Of a stretch of 64,000 nucleotides of DNA, positions 42,826 through 52,166 are shown piece after piece. The stretch spans positions 62,001 to 126,000 of the forward strand of contig JAYFQE010000009.1 in NCBI GenBank assembly GCA_034927345.1, read 5' to 3'. The stretch's first letter is position 1. Each line of letters starts with the position of its first letter. Source of the DNA: JAYFQE01 sp034927345 (lineage in GTDB: Bacteria > Bacillota > Clostridia > Saccharofermentanales > UBA5734). The notes under the pieces are model-generated. The model searched no databases and had not been told where the DNA came from. It saw only the letters and a list, made by a program, of their open reading frames with translations. The position numbers and the translations under genes were made by a program.

Positions 42826-43779
42826 ATGGATACAATCCTCGTTTCAGGCATCATACCTCCCGAAAGCATTAGCGCTTTACAGACTCATTTCCATGTTATT
42901 ACGCCAATAGACCAGGCCTTCAGCTACGAAACGGTTATGAAGCATATTGGCTCTTGCCAGGGTTTATTGGCATATGGACTTCATGTAGACGAACCATTGC
43001 TGGCCTTGGCGGAAAATTTGCGTATTATCAGTACTTTCGGTGTTGGATATGATCATATTGATGTGGCTGCTGCTGAAAAGAGGCACATTCTGGTAACCAA
43101 TACGCCGCACGCGGTTACCGATTCGACAGCCGACCTCGCCATGGCTTTGATTTTGGATGTCATGCGCCGGGTAACGGCATATGATAAGATAGCGCGGCAA
43201 ATCGGCAATCTGGATGCGCGGCGCGCTATTGCTTTAGGACATGCTTTGCGGGGGAAAAAACTTGGCTTGCTGGGAATGGGCCGGATTGGCAAGGCTGTAG
43301 CCGGACGGGCCGCTTCTTTTGGACTTGACGTTATTTATTATCAGCGCCATCCGCTGCCGCCTGCGGAAGAAGAACAAAGGCATGTTTCCTATCGGCCGTT
43401 GGACTCGCTGCTTAAAGAAGCGGATATTTTGTCTTTGCATGTTCCGTTGAATCAAGGTACTTATCATCTGATTGGCGAGCGGGAGCTGGCGCTGATGAAA
43501 CCCTCTGCCTGCCTGATCAATACGGCCCGCGGCGCTGTCGCCGACCAAACGGCCATGATCGCGGCGCTGCGGCAAGGCCGGCTGGCGGGCGCCGGTTTGG
43601 ATGTCTTCGCGGAAGAACCCGAACTGCCTGCCGGGTTGTTTGATTTGGATCAAGTGGTGATAACGCCGCATATCGGTACGGCAACGCCGGAAGATATAGC
43701 GCAGATCGCCGACGAAGCGTCGCGGAATTTGATTGATTGGCTTTGTTATCAACGCGCGCCGAATCGGGTAACGGCTTAG
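42826..43779 (+). CDS. D-isomer-specific 2-hydroxyacid dehydrogenase
   Basis: 317 aa from ATG 42826. The NAD-binding Rossmann motif is LGLLGMGRIGKAVAGRAASF (G-x-G-x-x-G) near residue 148. The catalytic Arg is in NTARGAVAD, the Glu in FAEEPELP and the His in TPHIGTAT. Length and layout match D-lactate, glyoxylate and phosphoglycerate dehydrogenases of the family. It reduces a 2-keto acid or oxidises a D-2-hydroxy acid with NAD(P)H in the cytoplasm. Its stop is 1 bp from the stop of the opposite zinc-ribbon gene. Confidence 0.9.
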   Translation: MDTILVSGIIPPESISALQTHFHVITPIDQAFSYETVMKHIGSCQGLLAYGLHVDEPLLALAENLRIISTFGVGYDHIDVAAAEKRHILVTNTPHAVTDSTADLAMALILDVMRRVTAYDKIARQIGNLDARRAIALGHALRGKKLGLLGMGRIGKAVAGRAASFGLDVIYYQRHPLPPAEEEQRHVSYRPLDSLLKEADILSLHVPLNQGTYHLIGERELALMKPSACLINTARGAVADQTAMIAALRQGRLAGAGLDVFAEEPELPAGLFDLDQVVITPHIGTATPEDIAQIADEASRNLIDWLCYQRAPNRVTA

Positions 43780-43780
43780 A

Positions 43781-44680
43781 TTATAAACGACGCAGCCGCC
43801 TGGCCAGCTGCCTGGGCAGGACGGCCGTATCGTCGGCAATTTCTCTGCGCAGCCACAAGCTGCCAAACGGGCAGGCTTGTTCGTCAATCCGGCTTATGGC
43901 ATCGGTAAAATCACCGATTTCGTTCAGATCGGCATGGCGGTAACGGCCTTGAAAGGTCTTTTTGAACCAATGCCGCTGACAGCGGATTTCAGCTCTTTCA
44001 GTCACATGCTCGACCAGTTGGCGGACGATGTGTCTGCCAATTTCCTCAACCAGCGCTTTTTGGTCTTCTCTGGAACTAAATTGCATAGCCGCGTTAAAAG
44101 CATAAAAGTGCTGCGCCAGAGTCGCCGTCTTTTGTTTGGGCGTTAATAAATACCAGGTAGGCGTCGCCCAGGTCGAGCGGGCAAAGCCGCCGGCTTCTTC
44201 GGTCAATCTGGCGCGCCAAACATAGGGGCGCGGATCTTCGGGATTTTTATCAATAGCCTGGCGGCAATAACTGTTGAAAGCGGGCAAGCGGCGCTCCTGA
44301 GCTGCGGCTTTTGCCAATTCAAAGTAGTCGTCGGCCGGGCTTTCCTGTTCTGAAGGGATTGTTTCAGGTTCGCCGGCTGGCTGAACCGGTTCGGGCGGAG
44401 CATTGGTTTCGGCAATGAAGTCAGACAGAGAACGTGGTTTCGCCGGTCGGTTTTCTTCGTTGATGACCGGTGATTCCGGCGGGACAGCCGCAGGTTCAAT
44501 CGTATTCTCCTGGCCGGCCCGATTGGCGATAATGCCGCGCAGACGGATTTGCTCATTGTCGCGCTGCATTAATGAGCGGTTGTTGCAATACGGGCAAGTC
44601 CAGTAAGCTTGCAGCGGACGGGAACTGTCCAAACTGAAGTGGCCGCCGCAATGCGGACAACTAAGATCAATCTGTGCCAT
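43781..44680 (-). CDS. Zinc-ribbon protein of unknown function
   Basis: 299 aa; GCAGGAGG lies 5 nt before ATG 44680. Residues 8-35 form a zinc ribbon (CPHCGGHFSL then CPYCNNRSL). A Pro/Glu-rich low-complexity part covers residues about 60-115, followed by a helical domain (AQERRLPAFNSYCRQAIDK) with a TPR-like look. No membrane segment. The role is unknown. Confidence 0.7.
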   Translation of the reverse strand: MAQIDLSCPHCGGHFSLDSSRPLQAYWTCPYCNNRSLMQRDNEQIRLRGIIANRAGQENTIEPAAVPPESPVINEENRPAKPRSLSDFIAETNAPPEPVQPAGEPETIPSEQESPADDYFELAKAAAQERRLPAFNSYCRQAIDKNPEDPRPYVWRARLTEEAGGFARSTWATPTWYLLTPKQKTATLAQHFYAFNAAMQFSSREDQKALVEEIGRHIVRQLVEHVTERAEIRCQRHWFKKTFQGRYRHADLNEIGDFTDAISRIDEQACPFGSLWLRREIADDTAVLPRQLARRLRRL

Positions 44681-44741
44681 GATAACCTCCTGCCGGCAGT
44701 CGGTTCTCGTATTCTTAACTTCCTTATTATATCACGCCGGA

Positions 44742-46547
44742 TTAATCAAGCGAACGGCCGTGAGCTGCTTTCATCGATAAACCCAGTTCAATCAGCTGGT
44801 TATTGATTCGCTCCTGCTCCAGCGGCCGGCGAACCTTTAGGGTAGTCGTCTTGATCAGCTCTTGTTCTGAGAGAATAAAGTATTTAATTGCTTTATAAGA
44901 AGGCATCTTTTGGTTGATCAGTTTGATTTGTTCGGCGAAATAAGCACTGACCGCTTCAGGCTGCCGGTGTATTTCCGGCGGCAGCTCATCAGGATTGACG
45001 ACCAGTTTGGCGCAGATGACGACCGCGTCGCGCGATGTGACATCACCCCAGACAATGGATTCCCGGATACCGGGCACATGGCTGAGCAGGAATTCAATCT
45101 CTTCGGGAAACGCCTTTTTCCCATTTGTTAAAACAATCATCGATTTGACACGGCCGGTTATATGAATGCAGTTTTTTTCATCCAGAAAGCCGATATCACC
45201 GGTTCTGAACCAGCCATCTTCAGTCATCACTTCTTTGGAAGCAGAAGGATTCTGGTAATATCCCAGCATAACGCATTCGCTGCGGGTGAGAATTTCACCG
45301 ATAGCGCCCGCTTCATTCGATTCTGTATCAATGGCAACTTCGATAAAAGCCAGGGGATTGCCGACGCTGCCGAAAACATTGATATGTTGGTTGCAAGCGG
45401 CGACGACAGGTGCTGTTTCAGTCAGGCCATAGCCGCATAGGAATTCTATGCCGATATCATTGAAAAACCGAACGATATCCGCGTCGATCGCTGCGGCGCC
45501 GCAAACGCAGAGATTGAGGCCGCCGCCGACACCGGCGAGAATCTGGTGGAAAAGCTTCTTGCGCAGATCAATGTGGATTTTGCGCAAACCGTTGGAAAGC
45601 TTAAGCATGAAGCGTACAAGGTGTTCTTTGCCCGACTTCTGGATGTTCTTTTCGATTTGGCGGTAAATGTTCTCATATAGAAGCGGAACGGCCAGCAGGA
45701 TGTTGATATGCCACTCTTTCAGATTCTGCGCCAAATACCGCAGACCGTCGTTGAAACAAATGCAGCAGCCAAAGGCCAGCATCATATACATGCCGACCGT
45801 GTTTTCAAAAGTGTGATGCAACGGCAGAACGGATAACGCCCGCTGACCCTGCGCGACGTGTATGGTACTGACGACGGCATGGACATTGCCGGTGATATTC
45901 CGGTGACTGAGCATAACCCCCTTGGACATGGCGGTTGTGCCAGAGGTAAAGAGCAGCGAGCAGAGCGCGTCCGGATCAATAGACGCATCCAGATAGCTGC
46001 GGTCGCCGTGTGCGATCAATCGTCTCCCCTGGGCCATGACATCGGCCAGATTGATAAAACGCTGATCTTTGGCCTGCAGATCGGCGTCGATGACCCCGGG
46101 CTTCATGCATATAAAATAGCGGATCTGCGGATTGGCTGCTGCCACGGCCAGAGCAATGGCGTGATGGGTGGCATTATAGATAAAAGCCTCGGTATTTCCG
46201 CGCGCGGTCAAGTGGATAACTTCCGGTTCCGGCAGCTGCCGGTCTAGCGGTACAGATACGCCGAGTCCGTTTACCACAGCGTTGTGGGAAACAGCCCATT
46301 CATAACAATTGGCGCCGATAATCACCATGTGTTTGCCGTTAAGACCCAGATGATTCAGACCGGTGCCCGCTTCATTGATTGCCGTCATGAAGTCGCGAAA
46401 ACTATGGGTAATTTCCGGCCCGCCGGGTGTTTCGTGATAGCGATAAGCGTCCATATCGCCATAGCGGATGACACAATCACGCAGTAAATCACGCAATGTT
46501 TGAAACCGGGGACGATCATAGTACTTTTTCCCTGTTACAGTCTGCAT
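44742..46547 (-). CDS. AMP-forming acyl-CoA synthetase (long-chain fatty acid type)
   Basis: 601 aa from ATG 46547, with GGAGGGAT 5 nt upstream. The AMP-binding signature is LLFTSGTTAMSKGVMLSHRN, followed by GYGLTETAP and the TGDIGFLDE and KGKAF-like (TNGKKAFPEE) motifs that complete the adenylation domain. The length and N-terminal region fit long-chain fatty acid-CoA ligases (FadD/FAA-like). It activates a carboxylic acid with ATP and CoA. It is divergent from adhE across a 418-bp region. Confidence 0.9.
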   Translation of the reverse strand: MQTVTGKKYYDRPRFQTLRDLLRDCVIRYGDMDAYRYHETPGGPEITHSFRDFMTAINEAGTGLNHLGLNGKHMVIIGANCYEWAVSHNAVVNGLGVSVPLDRQLPEPEVIHLTARGNTEAFIYNATHHAIALAVAAANPQIRYFICMKPGVIDADLQAKDQRFINLADVMAQGRRLIAHGDRSYLDASIDPDALCSLLFTSGTTAMSKGVMLSHRNITGNVHAVVSTIHVAQGQRALSVLPLHHTFENTVGMYMMLAFGCCICFNDGLRYLAQNLKEWHINILLAVPLLYENIYRQIEKNIQKSGKEHLVRFMLKLSNGLRKIHIDLRKKLFHQILAGVGGGLNLCVCGAAAIDADIVRFFNDIGIEFLCGYGLTETAPVVAACNQHINVFGSVGNPLAFIEVAIDTESNEAGAIGEILTRSECVMLGYYQNPSASKEVMTEDGWFRTGDIGFLDEKNCIHITGRVKSMIVLTNGKKAFPEEIEFLLSHVPGIRESIVWGDVTSRDAVVICAKLVVNPDELPPEIHRQPEAVSAYFAEQIKLINQKMPSYKAIKYFILSEQELIKTTTLKVRRPLEQERINNQLIELGLSMKAAHGRSLD

Positions 46548-46804
46548 ATAAGATCCCTCCGAACAAAGCGCCATGCACTTTCTGCAGAAATTTAATTTGA
46601 TTATCAAAGCATAATGATTTTACCATGTATAATCAGAGAAAACAATAATCGTTGATACGATTTGCCGGTTATTCAGAAAGAAATGTATCAAACGGCCATT
46701 TTCACGAATTCTGATTGGTTTTTTACTGATCTGCGGCGTGAACAGCATGACAGAATAAACAAAACAGACCAGCATTGTCTATTGATTTTGTTGTAATCAT
46801 CGAA

Positions 46805-46834
46805 TTGACAAGTCTATCAAAGGGACGTTAAAAT
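46805..46834 (+). promoter_or_regulatory. adhE promoter
   Basis: Consensus TTGACA (46805-46810) and TAAAAT (46829-46834), 18 bp apart. The first of two repeated operators begins 2 bp after the -10 box. Confidence 0.65.
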
Positions 46835-46835
46835 G

Positions 46836-46908
46836 ACAGCGTAAACGTTAACGAACTGGTAAATGCGAGAAATCGCATTATATTTAAACAGCGTAAACGT
46901 TTTCGAAC
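46836..46908 (+). promoter_or_regulatory. Twin 21-bp operators upstream of adhE
   Basis: Copies at 46836-46856 and 46888-46908 agree at 19 of 21 positions and share ACAGCGTAAACGTT and CGAAC. Each contains the dyad core AAACGTT-like sequence of LacI/CcpA-type sites. The copies are 52 bp apart, five helical turns, at and after the expected start of transcription. A further GTAAACGTTGACGA lies inside the coding region at 47059. Confidence 0.65.
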
Positions 46909-46965
46909 AGAAATGACCGGATTGACTTGATCAGAACTGTTCGCGTAAAAGATGGAGGGATCGTT

Positions 46966-49620
46966 ATGTCGGAACGTAAAAGGGAAATCAATGAAAAAAA
47001 AGACCTGGAAAAGTCGGCGCCGTTGGTAGAAAAGAGCCAAAATGATACTTTAAAGGCCGTAAACGTTGACGACGATATAAATCAATTGGTTCAGAAAGCC
47101 CAGATTGCTCTGGACCGCCTGATGGATTACAATCAGGAACAGATTGACGACATCGTCAAAGCAATGTCTACGGCGGGCTTGGCGGAATATATGACACTGG
47201 CCAAAGCTGCTGTTGATGAAACCGGCCGCGGTGTTTATGAAGATAAAATGACCAAAAACATTTTTGCGACAGAGTATGTTTATCACAGTATCAAGTACAA
47301 TAAAACAGTCGGCATCATTAATGAAAATGATTATGAAGATTATATCGAAGTAGCAGAACCGGTCGGCGTTATCGCGGCGGTCACGCCGGTAACCAATCCG
47401 ACATCAACGACTTTATTCAAAAGCCTGATATCGATGAAAACCCGCAATCCGATTATCTTCGGTTTCCATCCGTCGGCGCAAAAGTGCAGTAGCCAGGCGG
47501 CATCTGTTATGTATCAAGCGGCTCTGGCAGCCGGGGCTCCTGAAAATTGTATTCAATGGATTGAAAATCCATCGTTGGAAGCAACGAATAAACTGATGAA
47601 TCATCCGGGCGTCGCGTTGATTTTAGCCACCGGCGGCAGCGGGATGGTGCAGGCTGCTTACAGCGCCGGCAAACCGGCTTTAGGAGTAGGTCCCGGCAAT
47701 GTGCCATGTTATATTCACCATACGGCGAATATCAAAAGGGCGGCTACAGATTTGATCATGTCCAAAACCTTTGACAACGGCATGATCTGCGCATCGGAGC
47801 AGGCAGTTATTGTTGATCGCGAGATCGTACCGGAATTTGAGGCTTTTATGCGGGAAAACGGCTGCGTGTTCCTGAGCCGCGAGGAAACAGCCCAACTGCA
47901 GGCTGCGATTATTAAACCGGGCAAGGTTGCCGTGCGGCCGGAAATTGTCGGCCAGCCGGCAGCGGACATCGCCCGTATGGCGGGCTTGGATGTGCCGCAG
48001 AATACGAAGATATTGTTGGCTCAGTTGGATGGCGTAGGGCCGGACTATCCGCTTTCAGTGGAAAAGCTGAGTCCGATTTTAGCTTATTATATTGTTGAAA
48101 ACGAAGCCGAGGGCATACAAAGAGCCGAAGAGGTCCTGGAATTTGGCGGTCTGGGGCATTCGGCGGTGATTCATACCGAGGATGAAACGGTCGCCGGCGA
48201 ATATGCCAACCGGTTGAAAGCCAGCCGGCTGATCATCAATTCGCCTTCATCTCATGGCGCGATCGGTGATATCTACAATACGAACATGCCTTCTCTGACC
48301 CTGGGCTGCGGTTCTTATGGCCGCAATGCGACATCTTCGAATGTTACGGCTGTAAATCTGGTCAACAAAAAGCGGGTCGCCAAACGGAGGGTCAATATGC
48401 AGTGGTTTAAGGTGCCGGAGAAGATTTACTTCGAGTTTGAGTCAACACAGTATCTGGAAAAAATGCCCGACATCAGCAAGGCCTTTATCGTAACCGACCC
48501 GACGATGGTTCGTTTTGGCTATGTTGATAAAATTCTTTATTATCTGCGAAAACGCCAGCATTATGTTCATTGCGAGATCTTTTCAGATGTTGAGCCGGAC
48601 CCGGATATTGAAACGATCTATCGCGGCGTGGCGGCCATGAACCAATTCCAGCCGGATGTCATTATTGCGCTGGGCGGCGGCTCGGCCATTGATGCGGCGA
48701 AGGGCATGTGGATGTTTTATGAGAACCCCGGCCTGGATTTCAAACAGCTGACTTTAAAATTTATGGATATCCGCAAAAGAGTCGTCAAATTCCCGCACAT
48801 GGGCCGCAAAGCCAAACTGGTGGCTATTCCGACAACCAGCGGAACGGGTTCGGAAGTGACTTCATTTTCGGTCATTACCGATCGTTCGACGCAAACCAAA
48901 TATCCGCTGGCTGATTATGAGCTGACGCCCGATGTGGCGATCATCGATCCGGATTTTGTCATGAGTGTGCCAAAATCAATTACAGCAGACACAGGTTTGG
49001 ATGTTTTGACTCATGCTATTGAGGCTTATGTCTCGACTTTTGCTTCCGATTATACCGACGGCCTGGCCTTGCATGCCATCAAACTGGTTTTCAAATGGCT
49101 GCCGACGGCCTATGCCGATGGCAGCAACCGGACTGCCCGCGAGAAGATGCACAACGCCAGCTGTATGGCCGGCATGGCTTTCAGCAACGCTTTTCTGGGC
49201 ATCAACCATTCGCTCGCTCATAAACTGGGCGGCGAGTTCCACATCCCGCATGGCCGCAGCAATGCCGTTCTTCTGCCTTTTGTTATTGCCTATAACGCGC
49301 AGAAACCCAGTAAATTCGTTTCTTTCCCCAAATATGAGACCTATATTGCCGACCAGCGGTATGCGGAAATAGCACGAACCATCGGCTTGAAATTCGATAC
49401 GGTCGAGGAAGGCGTCCAGGCCCTGATCGCAGCCATCCGCGACCTGATGAAACAGATGAATGTGCCAATGCGTTTGCGCGACTGCCAGATTGATGAAACC
49501 AAGTATCGGGCTCTGGTGCCGAAGCTAGCCGAAAAGTCTTTTGCGGACCAGTGCACCGGAACAAATCCGCGTATGCCGCTGATCCGTGAATTGGAAGAAT
49601 TGCTGCAGCAGGCCTATTAA
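46966..49620 (+). CDS. adhE: Bifunctional acetaldehyde/alcohol dehydrogenase
   Basis: 884 aa from ATG 46966, with GGAGGGAT 4 nt upstream. The N-terminal half is a CoA-acylating aldehyde dehydrogenase with the catalytic Cys in DNGMICASEQAVI and GGSGMV earlier. The C-terminal half is an iron-dependent alcohol dehydrogenase with GGGSAIDAAK and the metal site in NHSLAHKLGGEFHIPHGRSN. It reduces acetyl-CoA to ethanol with two NADH and re-oxidises cofactor in fermentation; AdhE forms spirosomes. Two operators of a LacI/CcpA-like regulator lie in its leader. Confidence 0.97.
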   Translation: MSERKREINEKKDLEKSAPLVEKSQNDTLKAVNVDDDINQLVQKAQIALDRLMDYNQEQIDDIVKAMSTAGLAEYMTLAKAAVDETGRGVYEDKMTKNIFATEYVYHSIKYNKTVGIINENDYEDYIEVAEPVGVIAAVTPVTNPTSTTLFKSLISMKTRNPIIFGFHPSAQKCSSQAASVMYQAALAAGAPENCIQWIENPSLEATNKLMNHPGVALILATGGSGMVQAAYSAGKPALGVGPGNVPCYIHHTANIKRAATDLIMSKTFDNGMICASEQAVIVDREIVPEFEAFMRENGCVFLSREETAQLQAAIIKPGKVAVRPEIVGQPAADIARMAGLDVPQNTKILLAQLDGVGPDYPLSVEKLSPILAYYIVENEAEGIQRAEEVLEFGGLGHSAVIHTEDETVAGEYANRLKASRLIINSPSSHGAIGDIYNTNMPSLTLGCGSYGRNATSSNVTAVNLVNKKRVAKRRVNMQWFKVPEKIYFEFESTQYLEKMPDISKAFIVTDPTMVRFGYVDKILYYLRKRQHYVHCEIFSDVEPDPDIETIYRGVAAMNQFQPDVIIALGGGSAIDAAKGMWMFYENPGLDFKQLTLKFMDIRKRVVKFPHMGRKAKLVAIPTTSGTGSEVTSFSVITDRSTQTKYPLADYELTPDVAIIDPDFVMSVPKSITADTGLDVLTHAIEAYVSTFASDYTDGLALHAIKLVFKWLPTAYADGSNRTAREKMHNASCMAGMAFSNAFLGINHSLAHKLGGEFHIPHGRSNAVLLPFVIAYNAQKPSKFVSFPKYETYIADQRYAEIARTIGLKFDTVEEGVQALIAAIRDLMKQMNVPMRLRDCQIDETKYRALVPKLAEKSFADQCTGTNPRMPLIRELEELLQQAY

Positions 49621-49674
49621 TGACGGACAGGCCGGATAACGGCAAGGGTTAACCTTAGACAAGTACAGATCAAG

Positions 49675-49722
49675 AAGAGGATGTCTCAAAAGGATTATTT
49701 AGTCCTTGAGATATCCTCTTTT
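49675..49722 (+). terminator. adhE terminator
   Basis: A 15-bp stem (AAGAGGATGTCTCAA with TTGAGATATCCTCTT, one G-T pair) followed by TT, 55 bp after the stop. Confidence 0.85.
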
Positions 49723-49834
49723 GCATTCTTATCACAGTCACCACAGAATCTCATTTTGAAACAACTGCTCGTCAAGGCTATAATAGGTCTGAGTCTTTGA
49801 CATGATGAAAATATTGGAGATGCAATACGGAAAA

Positions 49835-50341
49835 ATGAAAAAGATGATGACGAATGCTCTGCGTCAGCTGGATCAAGCCGGCATTGCTTATGAGGTTCGC
49901 ACATATGAATATGATGAAGCCGATCTTTCCGGCGTCAAGGCCGCGTCGGTTCTGAATCTGCCGATGGACCGAATGTATAAAACCCTGGTGGCGCAAGGCG
50001 ACCGCAAGGGTTATCTGGTATGCTGCCTGGCCGTTGACCGGGAAGTCGATCTGAAGCAGCTGGCTTTATTAAGCGGCGACAAGCGGGTGGAACTGATTCC
50101 GGTCAAAGAATTGCTGCCGCTCACCGGTTACCTGCGCGGCGGCTGTTCGCCGGTCGGTATGAAAAAGAAATGGCCGACTTTTTTTGACGAGCGGGTGCTC
50201 GGCCAGGAACACATAGCGGTGAGCGCCGGTCAGCGAGGGGTCCAAATGATTGTTGCCGTATCGGACCTGATTCGCTTAACCGGAGCAAAAATCGGTTCTT
50301 TTTCGCGATGCGCGGCTGATGGTTTGCAAATTAATCCATAG
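49835..50341 (+). CDS. ybaK: YbaK/EbsC-type aminoacyl-tRNA deacylase
   Basis: 168 aa from ATG 49835 (GGA 5 nt upstream); in-frame ATGs at 49802, 49805 and 49820 are possible. The YbaK fold is seen in VLNLPMDRMYKTLV, VDREVDLKQLA, the GGCSPVGMKKK loop and IAVSAGQRGVQMIV. These enzymes cleave mischarged Cys-tRNA-Pro or related species. It sits between adhE and the sugar operon on the same strand, after adhE's terminator. Confidence 0.88.
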   Translation: MKKMMTNALRQLDQAGIAYEVRTYEYDEADLSGVKAASVLNLPMDRMYKTLVAQGDRKGYLVCCLAVDREVDLKQLALLSGDKRVELIPVKELLPLTGYLRGGCSPVGMKKKWPTFFDERVLGQEHIAVSAGQRGVQMIVAVSDLIRLTGAKIGSFSRCAADGLQINP

Positions 50342-50386
50342 TTTTGCAATTAATGTTGCTTTTTCTGATAAATGATAAAAAACCCG

Positions 50387-50416
50387 TTGTTTTTCCCGGA
50401 CTGCTCTGACTATAAT
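50387..50416 (+). promoter_or_regulatory. Promoter of the sugar operon
   Basis: TTGTTT (50387-50392) and a perfect TATAAT (50411-50416) are 18 bp apart, about 95 nt before the first gene. Confidence 0.6.
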
Positions 50417-50510
50417 GACCCCGTGATCTGTTAAGATTTTTAACGGTCCGAATCGATTTTGCAAGACTGATCGTCAAGGGGATCTGCCAGAAGAGTCCGG
50501 GAGGTTTTTC

Positions 50511-51356
50511 ATGCAAGTAGGTATTGTCACACGAAGTTTTCCAGAGATGAACAATCAACAAGCTGCGGAATTTATGGCAGCCAGAGGTTTTACCATCACC
50601 GAGTTGTGTTTGTCGCAGACGGACAGCAAGTATTGGGCCTATAACGGGACAGCAGACATCAGCGGCTTGTCCGGCCGCCGTGTTCTGGAGATTGCCGATA
50701 TTTACCGGGGACAGGGCATTCAGGTTCATGCGCTTGGCGTTTTCACGAATCTGATCGAGACGGATCCGGAAAAACTGCAGGGTAATCTGTCGTATTTTGA
50801 GCAGTACATGCAGTTTGCCCAAACGGCCGGCATACCGTTCGTTTCTACGGAATGCGGCTTCGATCCGGCCAGCCGGGGGATCCGCGCCGATCTTTATGAA
50901 AGCCGGTACGCGCTTCTTCTGGACTCATTGAGCAAGCTGTGCGATCTGGCAGAACGTTATCAAGTTGGCTTGGCGCTGGAACCTTGCGTGCTGGATGTTG
51001 TCCCCAGTGCCAAACGTATGGCCGACACGATCCGCCAGGTGGGTTCGCCGCGTTTGAAAGTCTTGCTGGATCCGGCTAATCTGATCGCCAATTCATCAGA
51101 ACGGGATATGTTTGCTTACTTAAAGAATGATGTCGCCTATTTTCACGGCAAAGACCGGAAAATCAATGACGCCTACGGCCGTAATGTCGGCGAAGGCGAT
51201 ATCGATTGGCCTTTATTTTTCAGCCTGTATCATCAATATAACGAAGGAACCCCATTTATCATCGAGTATCCGCGGGCCGACAATTGCGTCGAAATCCTTA
51301 ATCGGGTTTTGGATTTTGATCGTCAGGCTTTGCAAGATCAAGGAGGAAAATCATGA
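50511..51356 (+). CDS. Xylose-isomerase-like TIM-barrel sugar isomerase/epimerase 1
   Basis: 281 aa; GGGAGG lies 6 nt before ATG 50511. The AP endonuclease 2/xylose-isomerase-like barrel is shown by FVSTECGFDP, LALEPCVLDV, KVLLDPANLI and the C-terminal EGDIDWPLFFS and FIIEYPR. Metal ligands Glu, Asp, His and Glu fall at the ends of these strands. Members isomerise or epimerise sugars, 3-keto sugars or inositols. It overlaps the next gene, of the same family, by 4 nt. The substrate is inferred only from context. Confidence 0.85.
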   Translation: MQVGIVTRSFPEMNNQQAAEFMAARGFTITELCLSQTDSKYWAYNGTADISGLSGRRVLEIADIYRGQGIQVHALGVFTNLIETDPEKLQGNLSYFEQYMQFAQTAGIPFVSTECGFDPASRGIRADLYESRYALLLDSLSKLCDLAERYQVGLALEPCVLDVVPSAKRMADTIRQVGSPRLKVLLDPANLIANSSERDMFAYLKNDVAYFHGKDRKINDAYGRNVGEGDIDWPLFFSLYHQYNEGTPFIIEYPRADNCVEILNRVLDFDRQALQDQGGKS

Positions 51357-52150
51357 TCAGTCTTGGCGTAAACACAGTTCTTTTCAAGGCCTTCAGCTTT
51401 GCTGAGGCAGCCAGGGCCATTAAAATGGCCGGGTATGACGGTTTGGAAATTTCCGCGATCAAAGGCATGTGCGAGCATTTGGATCCGGAGAACTACAAGG
51501 CGCAGAAAAGCGAAATCCGCGAGGCTTTAGCTGAAACCGGATTGAAACTCCTGTCTGCCGAAGTCGCATCGCTGGACGAGGAGCGTCTGGAAAAATCATT
51601 CGAGGCCGCGGCTGATCTGGGCATACCGGTGATCAATATCGGGCCGGGCGGCAAGAGCGGCGACGAAGCGACGCTCAAAGAAAGCCTGGAAAAATTAACG
51701 CGTTTGGCTGAACGGGCTGCGGCGTATGGCGTGACTTTATGCTGCAAAGCCCATGTCGGCGCCGCTATTTATAATACGCCGACAACGCTGCAAGCGATGG
51801 CCGCTATCGGTAATCCGGCTTTTGGCATCGATATGGACCCCAGCCATATTTACCGGGCCGGCGAGAATCCGGAACTGGCTCTGCCGGCGGTATTGTCCCG
51901 TACCCGCCATATTCATGTGCGCGATTGCCTTGGCCGGGGTCCGGCTCCGGGCGAGCCGGCTTTACAGGCATGCGGCCGCGGCGATATTGATCTTTACGGC
52001 TATTTTAAAACCATGGTCGACGGGCGATACGACGGTCCTGTCTGCCTGGAAGTGATCGGTCCCGAACTGACCATGCCGCAGGCGGCGACGATCGCGGCTG
52101 AAAGTTACGGATATATGAATGCATGCCTGAAGCATCTGGCTGCGCGTTGA
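51353..52150 (+). CDS. Xylose-isomerase-like TIM-barrel sugar isomerase/epimerase 2
   Basis: 265 aa; CAAGGAGG lies 6 nt before ATG 51353. Same fold as the preceding gene but clearly diverged: YDGLEISAIKGMCEHLDPEN, CCKAHVGAAIYNTP, FGIDMDPSHIYRAG, IHVRDCLGRG and GRGDIDLYGYF. Metal-ligand positions are kept. Two such enzymes in one operon, together with two Gfo/Idh dehydrogenases, fit a route that oxidises a sugar to a keto form, cleaves or isomerises it, then reduces it again. Confidence 0.85.
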   Translation: MISLGVNTVLFKAFSFAEAARAIKMAGYDGLEISAIKGMCEHLDPENYKAQKSEIREALAETGLKLLSAEVASLDEERLEKSFEAAADLGIPVINIGPGGKSGDEATLKESLEKLTRLAERAAAYGVTLCCKAHVGAAIYNTPTTLQAMAAIGNPAFGIDMDPSHIYRAGENPELALPAVLSRTRHIHVRDCLGRGPAPGEPALQACGRGDIDLYGYFKTMVDGRYDGPVCLEVIGPELTMPQAATIAAESYGYMNACLKHLAAR

Positions 52151-52166
52151 AAGGGGATAAAACAAG

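Noticed and set aside
49675..49722. Insertion-sequence end with inverted repeats after adhE
   Set aside because: The inverted repeat is a terminator: it has the right stem, loop and T tail and there is no transposase.
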